64,000 nucleotides of DNA from NCBI RefSeq assembly GCF_000428945.1, contig NZ_AUAX01000016.1:186001-250000 (forward strand). Direction: 5' to 3'. Numbering within the stretch: position 1 is the stretch's first letter; each line of letters begins with the position of its first letter. The stretch is from Hamadaea tsunoensis DSM 44101 (GTDB taxonomy: Bacteria; Actinomycetota; Actinomycetes; Mycobacteriales; Micromonosporaceae). A model generated the notes under the pieces. It did not search any database, had not been told where the DNA came from, and was given only the letters and a program-made list of their open reading frames with translations. Position numbers and translations under genes: made by a program. Below, one piece after another: positions 40,494 through 48,181 of this stretch.

Positions 40494-42320
40494 ATGACCA
40501 CTCGCCTGCGGGGCCTCGACGGCCTGCGCGCGCTCGCGGTGGCCGCCGTCGTCGCCTTCCACCTCGACGCCCCCTGGCTGCCCGGCGGCTTCCTCGGCGT
40601 CGACCTGTTCTTCGTCCTGTCCGGCTTCCTGATCACACGCCGGCTGCTGCGTACGGACCTGCGGCTGCGCGACTTCTACGCCGGCCGGGCCCGGCGCATC
40701 CTGCCCGCCGCCGTCGTGGTCGTCGTCGCGTGCGTCGCCGCCGGCCTCGTCCTCTGGCGCCACCAGGGCGGCCAGCTGCGCGGCGACGTCCTGGCCGCGC
40801 TGGCCTTCGCCACCAACTGGTGGGAGATCACCCGCGACGCGTCCTACTTCGTCGCCGCCGGCCCGCCCTCCCCGCTGCGCCACTTCTGGTCGCTCGCCGT
40901 CGAGGAGCAGTTCTATCTCCTCTGGCCGTGCGTGGTCGCCCTCGCCTTCCGCGGGTACGCCCTCCGCCCAGACGCCCATCACCCAGACGCCCCTCACCGG
41001 TACGCCCTTCGCCGGTACGCCCTTCGCCGGTACGCGTGGACAGGCGGTCTGGCTCTCGCGGGCGCGCTCGCCTCGGCCGCGGCGATGGCGGGGCTCGCGA
41101 TCGCCCGCGACGTCCCGTTCAACGCCGACCCGTCCCGGGTGTACTACGGCACCGACACGCACGCGATGGGCCTGCTGCTCGGCGCGGCCGCGGCGGCGTG
41201 GCTGCCCCGGCGCCGGATCGTCGAGCCGGTCCCGTGGCTCACCGACGCCACCGGCTTCGGCTGCCTGGCCGTCCTGGCCGCCGCCATGCTCACCGCCGAC
41301 CAGTCCAGCCCCGGGCTCTACCGGGGCGGCTTCCTGCTGCTGAGCATCGCCGCCCTCGGCCTGGTCCTGGCGACCGGGCGGCCGGGGTCGCTGCCGGGCC
41401 GGCTGCTGGATGTGGCGCCGCTGCGGTGGATCGGCGTACGCAGCTATGAGATCTACCTGTGGCACTGGCCGGTGATCGCCCTGCTGACCGACCTGGGCGT
41501 CGTCGGCACGGCCCGCGCGGCGGTCGCGGTACCCGCGGCGGTGGCGCTGGCCGCCGCCACCCACAAGTACGTGACCCGTCCGATCTGGCACCCAGAACCC
41601 ACGACTGCGCCGACTACGACTGTGCCAACTGCGACTGTGCAAACTACGACCGTGCCGCTTCTGCGTCCGCGCACGCTGGCGGTCTGCGCGGGCGTCGTCG
41701 CGCTGGTCGCCGCGGCCCTGCCGCTGAGCAACCCGCCCCCGCCGGTCACGGCGACGATGCCCGCCGTGGACCCGTCCCCCGCTCCGCTGCCGTCCGCCCC
41801 GCCCGCGCCGGCCGGCGGGCCGATCTTCCAGCACCCGTCGTGGGTGCAGGGGCCGATCTCGGCGTTCGGCGACTCGGTGATGCTCGGCGCGCAGGACGCG
41901 ATGTCGGCCTCCATGCCGCGCATCCGCTGCCTGGCGACCGTCAGCGCCTCCCCCGACCTGATCTTCAGCCGCGTCTACGAGGCGCGCAGCCGCGGCCGCC
42001 TCGCCCACGTCGTCGTCGTGCACGCCGGGGACAACGGCCTGCTGCGCCCCTCCGACGTCGACCAGCTGCTGGCCACCCTGGCCGACCGGACCCTCGTCGT
42101 CCTCGTGACCGACAAGATCCCGGAGGCGTACGGGCGGCGCAACAACTCGGTCCTCACGAGCGTGGCCGCCCGGCATCCCAACGCGGTGATCGCGGACTGG
42201 GCCCGGGCGAGTCGCGGCCACGACGGCTGGTTCGCGTACGACCAGACGCACCTGCAGCCGGCCGGGGCCAGAGCGTTCGCCCAGCTCATCACCGACGCCA
42301 TCGCCATCGGCCCCCGCTGA
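40494..42320 (+). CDS. OafA/YrhL-type membrane acyltransferase with SGNH domain
   Basis: 608 residues. The N-terminal acyltransferase-3 domain starts MTTRLRGLDGLRALAVAAVV, has the catalytic FHLD-type His and FLGVDLFFVLSGFLITRRLL, and about ten membrane helices. The C-terminal extracytoplasmic SGNH domain begins ISAFGDSVMLGA and ends with DQTHLQPAG. It should acetylate an envelope glycan such as peptidoglycan or a wall polymer. Two tandem arrays are inserted: six 15-nt units between helices (40951-41040) and four 15-nt Thr-rich units (41598-41657) after the last acyltransferase motif. GGAAGGGGG precedes the ATG. Confidence 0.9.
   Translation: MTTRLRGLDGLRALAVAAVVAFHLDAPWLPGGFLGVDLFFVLSGFLITRRLLRTDLRLRDFYAGRARRILPAAVVVVVACVAAGLVLWRHQGGQLRGDVLAALAFATNWWEITRDASYFVAAGPPSPLRHFWSLAVEEQFYLLWPCVVALAFRGYALRPDAHHPDAPHRYALRRYALRRYAWTGGLALAGALASAAAMAGLAIARDVPFNADPSRVYYGTDTHAMGLLLGAAAAAWLPRRRIVEPVPWLTDATGFGCLAVLAAAMLTADQSSPGLYRGGFLLLSIAALGLVLATGRPGSLPGRLLDVAPLRWIGVRSYEIYLWHWPVIALLTDLGVVGTARAAVAVPAAVALAAATHKYVTRPIWHPEPTTAPTTTVPTATVQTTTVPLLRPRTLAVCAGVVALVAAALPLSNPPPPVTATMPAVDPSPAPLPSAPPAPAGGPIFQHPSWVQGPISAFGDSVMLGAQDAMSASMPRIRCLATVSASPDLIFSRVYEARSRGRLAHVVVVHAGDNGLLRPSDVDQLLATLADRTLVVLVTDKIPEAYGRRNNSVLTSVAARHPNAVIADWARASRGHDGWFAYDQTHLQPAGARAFAQLITDAIAIGPR
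40951..41040 (+). repeat. Six 15-nt tandem repeats inside the acyltransferase domain
   Basis: GCGGGTACGCCCTCC, GCCCAGACGCCCATC, ACCCAGACGCCCCTC, ACCGGTACGCCCTTC, GCCGGTACGCCCTTC, GCCGGTACGCGTGGA, in frame, encoding RYALR-type pentapeptides in a loop between helices. Confidence 0.93.
41598..41657 (+). repeat. Four 15-nt tandem repeats, Thr-rich
   Basis: CCCACGACTGCGCCG, ACTACGACTGTGCCA, ACTGCGACTGTGCAA, ACTACGACCGTGCCG. They encode TTTVP-type repeats in the linker after the acyltransferase domain. Confidence 0.92.
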
Positions 42321-42330
42321 CCCGCTCCCC

Positions 42331-42350
42331 CTCCCGCTCTGTGGCGGGAG
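42331..42350. terminator. Short hairpin between convergent genes
   Basis: CTCCCGC (42331-42337) pairs with GCGGGAG (42344-42350). It lies between the acyltransferase stop and the stop of the convergent small gene. Confidence 0.55.
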
Positions 42351-42382
42351 TCGGGGTGGCGGGGGTCAGGCGCTGCGGCCGA

Positions 42383-42673
42383 TCAGGCGGTGGTGGTGAC
42401 CCAGGTGCCGTCGATCCAGGTGGGTTCGCCGTCGAGCATCGGCGCCATCACCGTCTGGTACCACTTGTCCTGTTCGGGGTCGTCGGCCAGCGCCATGTAC
42501 TGCTCCTTGCTGGCGAACTGGACGGCCACCACGACCGTCTCGCCGTCGTCGCCCGTCAGCGCGTCGGTACGCACATAACCGTCGACGTGCCGCTCGGCGT
42601 TCCACTTCTCGGACGCCGTGAACATCTCCGCGGGGTCGCCCTTGAACTTGCCGATCATGACTGTTCCGTACAT
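42383..42673 (-). CDS. Dimeric alpha-beta barrel (EthD/ABM-like) protein
   Basis: 96 residues. The layout is one ferredoxin-like module: strand MYGTVMIGKF, helix AEMFTASEKWNAERHVDGYV, strands TDALTGDDGETVVVAVQFAS, helix KEQYMALADDPEQDKWYQTV. Such small proteins are antibiotic-biosynthesis-monooxygenase-like or binding proteins that form dimers. No catalytic residue is evident. The ATG at 42673 has GGGGGTGTG upstream. Confidence 0.78.
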   Translation of the reverse strand: MYGTVMIGKFKGDPAEMFTASEKWNAERHVDGYVRTDALTGDDGETVVVAVQFASKEQYMALADDPEQDKWYQTVMAPMLDGEPTWIDGTWVTTTA

Positions 42674-42835
42674 GGTTCACACCCCCTGAAAGCCCTCCCC
42701 GTCACCGATTCTCCTCCGCTCGGCCCGGTCGCGAGTTCGAATCGGCGGGCCGGGACCCCGGCTTCGGCGTACCGCCCGGGTCGCCCGCCCCGCCGGACTT
42801 GACAGGGTCCCCGGTCCGGAGTGGACCATTCCCGC

Positions 42836-43756
42836 GTGGACATTCTTGTGGTGGGCGGCAGCGGCCTCATCGGCTCCCATGTCGTCGACGTTCTCCGCGA
42901 ACGCGGGCACACCGCCCGGACGGTCGCGCGTACGCCGGGACCGGCCGTCGACCACGTCGCCGACATCGGCACGGCCACCGTCGACGAGCTGCGACCGGTG
43001 CTGCGCGGCTGTGACGGGGTGGTGTACGCGGCGCGTACCGATGAGCAGACGCCGCTGAAGAAGCCGCTCTACCCGGTGTTCCGCCGCGACCTCGTAGACC
43101 CCGTGGTACGCCTGTTCACCGCGGCCCGGGCGGAAGGACTGACGCGGGGTGTCCTCATGGGTTCGTACTACACGTACTTCCACCGGCATCATCCGGAGTG
43201 GACGCTGCCGGAGCGGCACACCTACATCCGCTGCCGGCTGGAGCAGGCCGCCGAGGGCCGTGCCGCCGCCGGGCCCGACCTGCCGGTGGCGGTGATCGAG
43301 CTGCCGTTCGTGTACGGCGTCGGCACCGGGATCAGCGGCGGCCGCCTGCCGAACTGGGCCGGACCGCTGGACCGGTGGGCGCGTTCGGGCTGGCCGCTGC
43401 TGGCACCGCCCGGCGGTTCGGCGGCCACCTCGGCGCGGCATGTGGCGGAGGCCGCCGTCGCCGCCCTGGAGCAGCGCGACGGCGGGGACCTGCCGATCGC
43501 CGACGAGAACCAGAGCTGGCACGACCTGATCGGCGGCATCGCGGCGGCCGTGGGAAGGCCGCGCCGGGTCCGGCGCCTGCCGGCCGCGATCGCCCGCGGC
43601 GCGATGAGACTCGGCGGGGCGCTCCAGGCGCTGGGCGGCAAGGAAGCCGGCATCAACGTCCGGCACGTCGACCGGCTCATGCTGATCGACCTGTTCGTCG
43701 AACCGGCGACCGGACGCCCCCTCGACGACGCCGTACGCGAGACGTTCGCCCCGTGA
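42836..43756 (+). CDS. NAD-dependent epimerase/dehydratase-type protein
   Basis: 306 residues from GTG 42836 (MDILVVGGSGLIGSHVVD); GTG 42821 is in frame but lies within the spacer after a TTGACA box at 42799-42804. The Rossmann motif GGSGLIG is at residues 7-13. The catalytic Tyr-x-x-x-Lys of extended SDR enzymes is not clear (YYTYFHRHHPE occurs where it is expected), so it may be an atypical SDR of the NAD(P)H-binding, non-catalytic kind. Substrate unknown. Confidence 0.82.
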   Translation: MDILVVGGSGLIGSHVVDVLRERGHTARTVARTPGPAVDHVADIGTATVDELRPVLRGCDGVVYAARTDEQTPLKKPLYPVFRRDLVDPVVRLFTAARAEGLTRGVLMGSYYTYFHRHHPEWTLPERHTYIRCRLEQAAEGRAAAGPDLPVAVIELPFVYGVGTGISGGRLPNWAGPLDRWARSGWPLLAPPGGSAATSARHVAEAAVAALEQRDGGDLPIADENQSWHDLIGGIAAAVGRPRRVRRLPAAIARGAMRLGGALQALGGKEAGINVRHVDRLMLIDLFVEPATGRPLDDAVRETFAP

Positions 43757-43816
43757 CCGGCGCTCCGCCCTGATCGGGATTCGGGCCATGATCGGCTTCG
43801 CGGCTACAGTCGGCGT

Positions 43817-44617
43817 GTGCTGCCGCAGGAACACCTGATCGAACGCGTACGCGAACTCTGCCTGGCCGATGACGGCCTCGTCGCCGCCCTGACCTACGGG
43901 TCCTTTCCGCAGGGCTGCGGCGACGAGCACAGCGACGTCGAGTTCTGGCTGTTCGGGCGGCCCGACCCGGCGGCCGCGCGGGCCTGGCTCGACCGGATCG
44001 GCGAGATCCGGCACGTGGTGGTCAACGAGTTCGGCACCCACGTGGTCTTCTTCCCGGGCCTCGTACGCGGCGAGTTCCATTTCGCCGCCGCCGACGAGAT
44101 CGCCGCGGTCGCACAGTGGCCAGCGCGCAGCGCGCCCGTCGACCGGATGATCATCCTGGATCGGACCGGCGCGCTGCGGGCGGCACTCACCTCGCTGCCG
44201 GACGCGGCCCGCGTACCGGTGGGCGGGCCGGCGGTCGAGGAACTCTGCGGGCGGTTCGCGAACTGGCTGCTGCTGGCCCACCACGTCGCCGCCCGGGGCG
44301 AACTGCTGCGCGCGCTCGACGCCCTGACCCACGTCCAGCGGCATCTGCTCTGGATGAGCCGCCTCGCGGCCGGGCAGACGCACACCTGGCTGACGCCGTC
44401 CCGCCGGGCGGAGACCGATCTCGACGGGCCCTCCGTCGGCGCGGTCGCCGCCGTCGCCGCCACCGCCGACGCGGCCGCCGTCCGGGAAGCCCTCGCGGCT
44501 GCGTGGCGCCGCGGCCGGGAGCTGTGGATCGAGCTGGCCGGCCGGACCGGCCGACCGGTGCCCGAGAAGCTGTTCGCCGACTTCGACGCGACCTTGCACC
44601 CACGACCGCCGCGGTGA
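43817..44617 (+). CDS. Lincosamide nucleotidyltransferase-like (LnuB/LnuF type) protein
   Basis: 266 residues. The nucleotidyltransferase motif TYGSFPQGCGDEHSDVEFWL has the GS and DxE metal triad typical of the Lnu family, which adenylylates lincosamides at a hydroxyl. The helical C-terminal half (RFANWLLLAHHVAARGELLR, HVQRHLLWMSRLAAG) also fits. Environmental homologues may have other substrates. TACAGT lies 7 nt before GTG 43817, giving a leaderless transcript. The stop overlaps the next start (GTGA). Confidence 0.8.
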   Translation: MLPQEHLIERVRELCLADDGLVAALTYGSFPQGCGDEHSDVEFWLFGRPDPAAARAWLDRIGEIRHVVVNEFGTHVVFFPGLVRGEFHFAAADEIAAVAQWPARSAPVDRMIILDRTGALRAALTSLPDAARVPVGGPAVEELCGRFANWLLLAHHVAARGELLRALDALTHVQRHLLWMSRLAAGQTHTWLTPSRRAETDLDGPSVGAVAAVAATADAAAVREALAAAWRRGRELWIELAGRTGRPVPEKLFADFDATLHPRPPR

Positions 44618-44898
44618 ATGACACCGACCTCCCGTTGGCACCTGACGTGCCATGGTCCGCGTACGCGTACTCCCTGACCAGCGGCGACGGGCGGCCGATG
44701 GGCGTACTGTCGTTCCCGTACCAGCCGGGCGCGCCTGCCGGAAGCACCGGAGTCGAGCAGGGCGGACCCGTGACGGTCCAGGCGAGACCGCTGATCCAGG
44801 CGAGAATGCTGATCCAGGAACGCGTGATCCAGGAACGCACGGCGACCCACCGGTACGCCGTCCGGGAAGGGCCAGGCGATGCAGCGCCGCCCCGATGA
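44614..44898 (+). CDS. Small unknown protein with repeat-expanded tail
   Basis: 94 residues from GTG 44614, overlapping the nucleotidyltransferase stop (GTGA). The front (VPWSAYAYSLTSGDGRPMGV) looks coding and compact. The rear, from about residue 50, is built from a 15-18 nt repeat tract (44776-44850) giving LIQAR/VIQER units. The gene then overlaps the STAS gene by 20 bp. The family is unknown; it may be part of the STAS/RsbA unit that follows. Confidence 0.55.
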   Translation: MNDTDLPLAPDVPWSAYAYSLTSGDGRPMGVLSFPYQPGAPAGSTGVEQGGPVTVQARPLIQARMLIQERVIQERTATHRYAVREGPGDAAPPR

Positions 44899-45475
44899 AC
44901 CGAACAACTGTGAACCGAACAGCCGTGAATCGAACGGCTGTGAATCGAAAAGCCGTGAACAGGACGGCTGTGGCGCGACGGTGGGAACGTGCTTCGCGGT
45001 CACGCGTACCGATCTCGCGGACGCGATCGTGCTGACCGTCACCGGCTCGCTGGACGCCTTCACCGCGCCGGCGTGCGATCAGGCGATGGTCCGGGTGCTG
45101 GCCGCGGTCGCGCCCGGGCGGCTGCTCCTGCTCGATCTGCGGCGGCTGGACTTCCTCGCCGCCACCGGGGTCCGGACGCTGTCGCGGACCGTCGAGGCCG
45201 CCCGGCGTGCCTCGATCCCGATCCGGGTGGTCGTCGGGCCCGGCCAGTCCACGCGGCTGATCCTCGACCGGATCGACGTGGACGCCCGCATCCCGGTGGC
45301 CGGGCGGCTCGCCGGGCCGGACGGTAGGACACCGGCGGGGTGGGACCCGTCGAGGTACAGGAGGTGCGGGACCGATGAGCGGCAGTCACCACCACGACGC
45401 GCTGCCGTACGCCGACACCGGCGAGCTGTGCGCCGCCGTCGTGGCCGCACTGCGGGCGGAGGCAGGCCCGGATGA
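44879..45475 (+). CDS. STAS-domain protein with repeat head and long overlap tail
   Basis: 198 residues. Residues 7-31 are five 15-nt repeats (Glu/Asn/Cys-rich). The STAS domain spans about 38-145 (DAIVLTVTGSLDAFTAPACD, LLLLDLRRLDFLAATGVRTL). The expected phospho-Ser/Thr position is ATG (DFLAATGVRT), with Thr as a candidate. The last 33 residues are Arg-rich and are encoded inside the first 101 bp of the next gene in another frame, so the natural stop was probably lost. It should act with the following ATPase as a partner-switch pair. Confidence 0.75.
   Translation: MQRRPDEPNNCEPNSRESNGCESKSREQDGCGATVGTCFAVTRTDLADAIVLTVTGSLDAFTAPACDQAMVRVLAAVAPGRLLLLDLRRLDFLAATGVRTLSRTVEAARRASIPIRVVVGPGQSTRLILDRIDVDARIPVAGRLAGPDGRTPAGWDPSRYRRCGTDERQSPPRRAAVRRHRRAVRRRRGRTAGGGRPG
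44897..44971 (+). repeat. Five 15-nt tandem repeats, in frame
   Basis: GAACCGAACAACTGT, GAACCGAACAGCCGT, GAATCGAACGGCTGT, GAATCGAAAAGCCGT, GAACAGGACGGCTGT. They encode the Cys/Ser/Asn-rich head of the STAS protein. The unit is noticeably more AT-rich than the flanking genes. Confidence 0.94.
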
Positions 45476-46523
45476 CGTCGTCGTGCTGGCCGGCCGGCCG
45501 GAGCACGGCGACATGCTCGCCACGGCGGTCCGCGGACGGCTGCCCGGACTGCGGAGAGTGGTACGGGCGGACCCGCCGGTCGTCCACAATAGACCGGCGG
45601 TGGCCCTCGCGGCCCAGCGACGCCTCGCCCAGGAAGCGGCCCGCCAAGCCACCCGGCAGACGGATCAGCAGACCTCGCAGCATACGGCTCGGCAGGCCGC
45701 CCAGCAGACAGTCGTCCTGCCGACAGCCGTGCCCCTGACAGCCGAGCCCCTGAAAGCCGAGCCCCTGAAAGCCGTGCCGCCGACAGCCGCGCCTCTGACA
45801 GCCGAGCGCTCGACTGCGGAACAGGCAGCCGCCGCACGCGTCTGGTACATCGCCGAGCCCGACGTCGGGACCACCCGCGTCGCCTGGCGGCGGGCCGCGG
45901 ACTACGAGGCCGCCTGCGGGTTCGCACTCGCCTCGTGCGCGCTGACGACCGTGTGCGCGTACCCGCGGTCGATGTTCGGCCCGGTCCTGGAGACAGTTCG
46001 GCGTACGCATCCGCGGCTGCTCACGGCCGACGGTCCGGTGCCCAATCCGGCGTACCGCGACGTGCTGCCGGCCGGGCTCGGGAACGGCCCCGCCCTACCG
46101 GAACCGGCCGGATCCCCCGTGCTGCACATCGCGGGTTCGGTCACGCTCGCCGAGGTCGCCGGCATCCGCGCCCGGCTCGCCGAGGCCCTGCGCGACGTGC
46201 CGGCGCTCGTCCGGACCGACTTCGTCGCCGCGGTCAACGAGGTGCTCACGAACGCGTACCTGCACGGGATTCCGCCGGTCGACCTCACGGTGTGGGCGTC
46301 GGCGGCGTGGATCGAGGGCCGCGTCACCGATCGCGGCCGCGGGTTCACCGATCCGCTCGCCGGATACGTGCCCGAATCCGACGGGCGGCGGGCGCACGCG
46401 GGGCTGTGGCTCGTCCGCCAGGCGTGCGACGAGTTCGACACGTGGCGTACGCCGGCGGGGTTCACCGTCCGCGTGGCGACACCGGTCACCGCCGACCTGC
46501 GGCTGTACACGGCCGGCCGGTGA
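45375..46523 (+). CDS. RsbA-type anti-sigma factor: MEDS domain plus HATPase
   Basis: 382 residues. The N-terminal MEDS/DcmR-like sensory domain (HHHDALPYADTGELCAAVVA, DDVVVLAGRPEHGDMLATAV) is interrupted by two repeat arrays (12-nt units 45652-45711, 15-nt units 45723-45812) before continuing VWYIAEPDVGTTRVAWRRA. The HATPase domain has the N box DFVAAVNEVLTNAYLHG and the G box DRGRGFTDPL, with HAGLWLVRQACDEF. It would phosphorylate the STAS partner or hold a sigma factor. It is the second such module in the window. Confidence 0.85.
   Translation: MSGSHHHDALPYADTGELCAAVVAALRAEAGPDDVVVLAGRPEHGDMLATAVRGRLPGLRRVVRADPPVVHNRPAVALAAQRRLAQEAARQATRQTDQQTSQHTARQAAQQTVVLPTAVPLTAEPLKAEPLKAVPPTAAPLTAERSTAEQAAAARVWYIAEPDVGTTRVAWRRAADYEAACGFALASCALTTVCAYPRSMFGPVLETVRRTHPRLLTADGPVPNPAYRDVLPAGLGNGPALPEPAGSPVLHIAGSVTLAEVAGIRARLAEALRDVPALVRTDFVAAVNEVLTNAYLHGIPPVDLTVWASAAWIEGRVTDRGRGFTDPLAGYVPESDGRRAHAGLWLVRQACDEFDTWRTPAGFTVRVATPVTADLRLYTAGR
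45652..45812 (+). repeat. Two adjacent in-frame arrays, 12-nt and 15-nt units
   Basis: CGGCAGACGGAT, CAGCAGACCTCG, CAGCATACGGCT, CGGCAGGCCGCC, CAGCAGACAGTC (12 nt), then six 15-nt units from ACAGCCGTGCCCCTG (45723) to ACAGCCGAGCGCTCG (45812). They encode Gln/Thr-rich and TAEPL-type repeats within the MEDS domain. Confidence 0.93.
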
Positions 46524-46551
46524 GGAAGCGCGGCCCTGCTACCGTCGGGCG

Positions 46552-46938
46552 ATGTTCACCGCACCGCAGGTCAACATCTACTCCGCGGACGTGCTCCGCG
46601 CGGTCGCGTTCTATTGCGGCTTCGGGTTCCGCGAAACCTTCCGTACGCCCCGCGACGGCGTACCGATCCATGTGGAGCTGCGGCTCGACGGGTTCACGAT
46701 CGGCGTGGCGTCGGCCGCGTCGGCCGTCGCCGATCACGGGCTCGATCTCGGCGGCGACGCCCGGGGCATGGAGATCGTGCTGTGGACCGACGACACCGAC
46801 GGCGCGTACGCGCGGCTCGTGGCGGCCGGCGCGCCGAGCCTGTCGGCGCCGAAGGACTGGCTGGGCAACCTGCGCGTGGCGTGGGTCGCCGACCCGGACG
46901 GCAATCCCGTCGAGCTCGTGCAGCGACGGCGTACGTGA
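46552..46938 (+). CDS. VOC (glyoxalase/bleomycin-resistance) superfamily protein
   Basis: 128 residues. Two beta-alpha-beta-beta-beta halves: PQVNIYSADVLRAVAFYCGF, then GARGM-type middle (DLGGDARGMEIVLWTDDTDG) and the end RVAWVADPDGNPVELVQRR. Metal ligands could be the Glu of GMEIVLW and the Glu of PVELVQ. Substrate unknown; the family includes drug-binding resistance proteins. TACCGT lies 8 nt before the ATG (leaderless). A perfect hairpin begins on the base after the stop. Confidence 0.88.
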   Translation: MFTAPQVNIYSADVLRAVAFYCGFGFRETFRTPRDGVPIHVELRLDGFTIGVASAASAVADHGLDLGGDARGMEIVLWTDDTDGAYARLVAAGAPSLSAPKDWLGNLRVAWVADPDGNPVELVQRRRT

Positions 46939-46964
46939 CAGGGCCCGGCGTTCGCCGGGCCCTG
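46939..46964. terminator. Perfect 12-bp hairpin, bidirectional terminator
   Basis: CAGGGCCCGGCG (46939-46950), 2-nt loop, CGCCGGGCCCTG (46953-46964), between the VOC stop and the stop of the convergent propeller-like gene. Confidence 0.85.
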
Positions 46965-46991
46965 CTGTGACATGCCGACTGGCGCGGACGC

Positions 46992-48179
46992 TCAGCAGGT
47001 CCAGATCGCCGGGATCGACGTGTGCCCGCTCGACACGTCGCCGACGACGGTCCCGGTGTCGGCGATGAAGGCGCCGTGGACGGACTGTCCCTTCGCGAGC
47101 GGGGGCAGCGTGGCCACCCCGTCCGGCCGGAACACCTTGCCGGTCCTGTTGACGGCGGCGCCCAGCGCGTTCACGTCGGTGCCGATCTCCTGCGGCAGCA
47201 CGCGTACCGCACCGGTGCGGATGTTCCAGACCGCCAGGGTGCCGTCATGGCCGGCCCGCCAGACGCCGCCGGTGGCCCAGTCGCCCCGGACCGCGTACGC
47301 GACCGCGGTCGTGCCCTGCGGCGCGTCCAGTTTCCGCCCGTGCCCCTGCACATCCCACACGTACGCGTCGCGGCCGGCGCCGTCGGCGTACGTGCCGCCG
47401 GCGATGGTGTTGTCGTCGGTGATCCCGAAGATCCCCGCCGAGTTCTTCGTGCCCGTGGGCAGCGGGAGCTTCTCGGCCGTCGTGCTGCCCGGCCGCCACA
47501 GCAGGGTCACGCCCCCGACGCCGCCGCTGTTGCCCTGCGGCTCGGCGTTGACCAGGACGTACCCGGCATCGTTGAGGTACGCCTGCGGGTAGTAGTGCCA
47601 CCGCCCGGGCAGCCCGTTCAGCTTGGTGGCGTGCCCGTGCTCGTACCGGAACACCCACTCGGTCGCGAAGTCCGCCGAACTCGCGACGCCGGCCGCCGCG
47701 CCGGACCGGTTGACCGCGCCGATCTCGGCCGACGGCGCCCCCACGTCCAGCCTCGCCGGTACGCCGTCGGTCCACAGGATCGGCAGCGACCCGGAGCCGT
47801 GCACCGACCACCCGGCCACGTACCGGCCGGACGGGTCGATCGCGGTCACGGTGACACCCTGGGCGCCCGACGGCACCGCCAGTTCCCGCCCCTGGCAGGT
47901 CACCGCGACGGGCGACGGGCTGGCGCCGGACGCCGCCGCCTGCTCGATCACCGCGGCCGGATCCGCCGCCCCCGGCGTGGCCGGCGCATGGTCGCGTACC
48001 GCCGCCGGAACCGTGACCGCCGCCGCGACCGCCGCGATCACGGCCACCCCGCCGCACGCCTCGGCCACGCGCCGGCGCGTACGCCGACGCCGCCCGGCGC
48101 GCACCACCGTCTCCAGGTCCACACCGGACACCGGCGCCGCCGTCGCGTGCAGCAGCTCACGCGCGTCGTCCTCGTTCAT
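46992..48179 (-). CDS. Membrane-anchored protein downstream of the SigE-type sigma factor
   Basis: 395 residues. A cytoplasmic head (MNEDDARELLHATAAPVSGV) and basic stretch (RAGRRRRTRRR) lead to one membrane helix (GGVAVIAAVAAAVTVPAAV). About 300 extracytoplasmic residues follow, with repeated beta-strand blades (AIDPSGRYVAGWS, YLNDAGYVLVNAE, AVNRTGKVF). These resemble HAF/propeller repeats. It starts 2 bp after the sigma factor stop, the place usual for an anti-sigma factor. The short head would contact sigma, but I do not see a zinc-binding anti-sigma motif. Confidence 0.8.
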   Translation of the reverse strand: MNEDDARELLHATAAPVSGVDLETVVRAGRRRRTRRRVAEACGGVAVIAAVAAAVTVPAAVRDHAPATPGAADPAAVIEQAAASGASPSPVAVTCQGRELAVPSGAQGVTVTAIDPSGRYVAGWSVHGSGSLPILWTDGVPARLDVGAPSAEIGAVNRSGAAAGVASSADFATEWVFRYEHGHATKLNGLPGRWHYYPQAYLNDAGYVLVNAEPQGNSGGVGGVTLLWRPGSTTAEKLPLPTGTKNSAGIFGITDDNTIAGGTYADGAGRDAYVWDVQGHGRKLDAPQGTTAVAYAVRGDWATGGVWRAGHDGTLAVWNIRTGAVRVLPQEIGTDVNALGAAVNRTGKVFRPDGVATLPPLAKGQSVHGAFIADTGTVVGDVSSGHTSIPAIWTC

Positions 48180-48181
48180 GC

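Noticed and set aside
43817-46938. Transposon-borne resistance region
   Set aside because: No transposase, terminal inverted repeats or change in codon bias around the nucleotidyltransferase gene.
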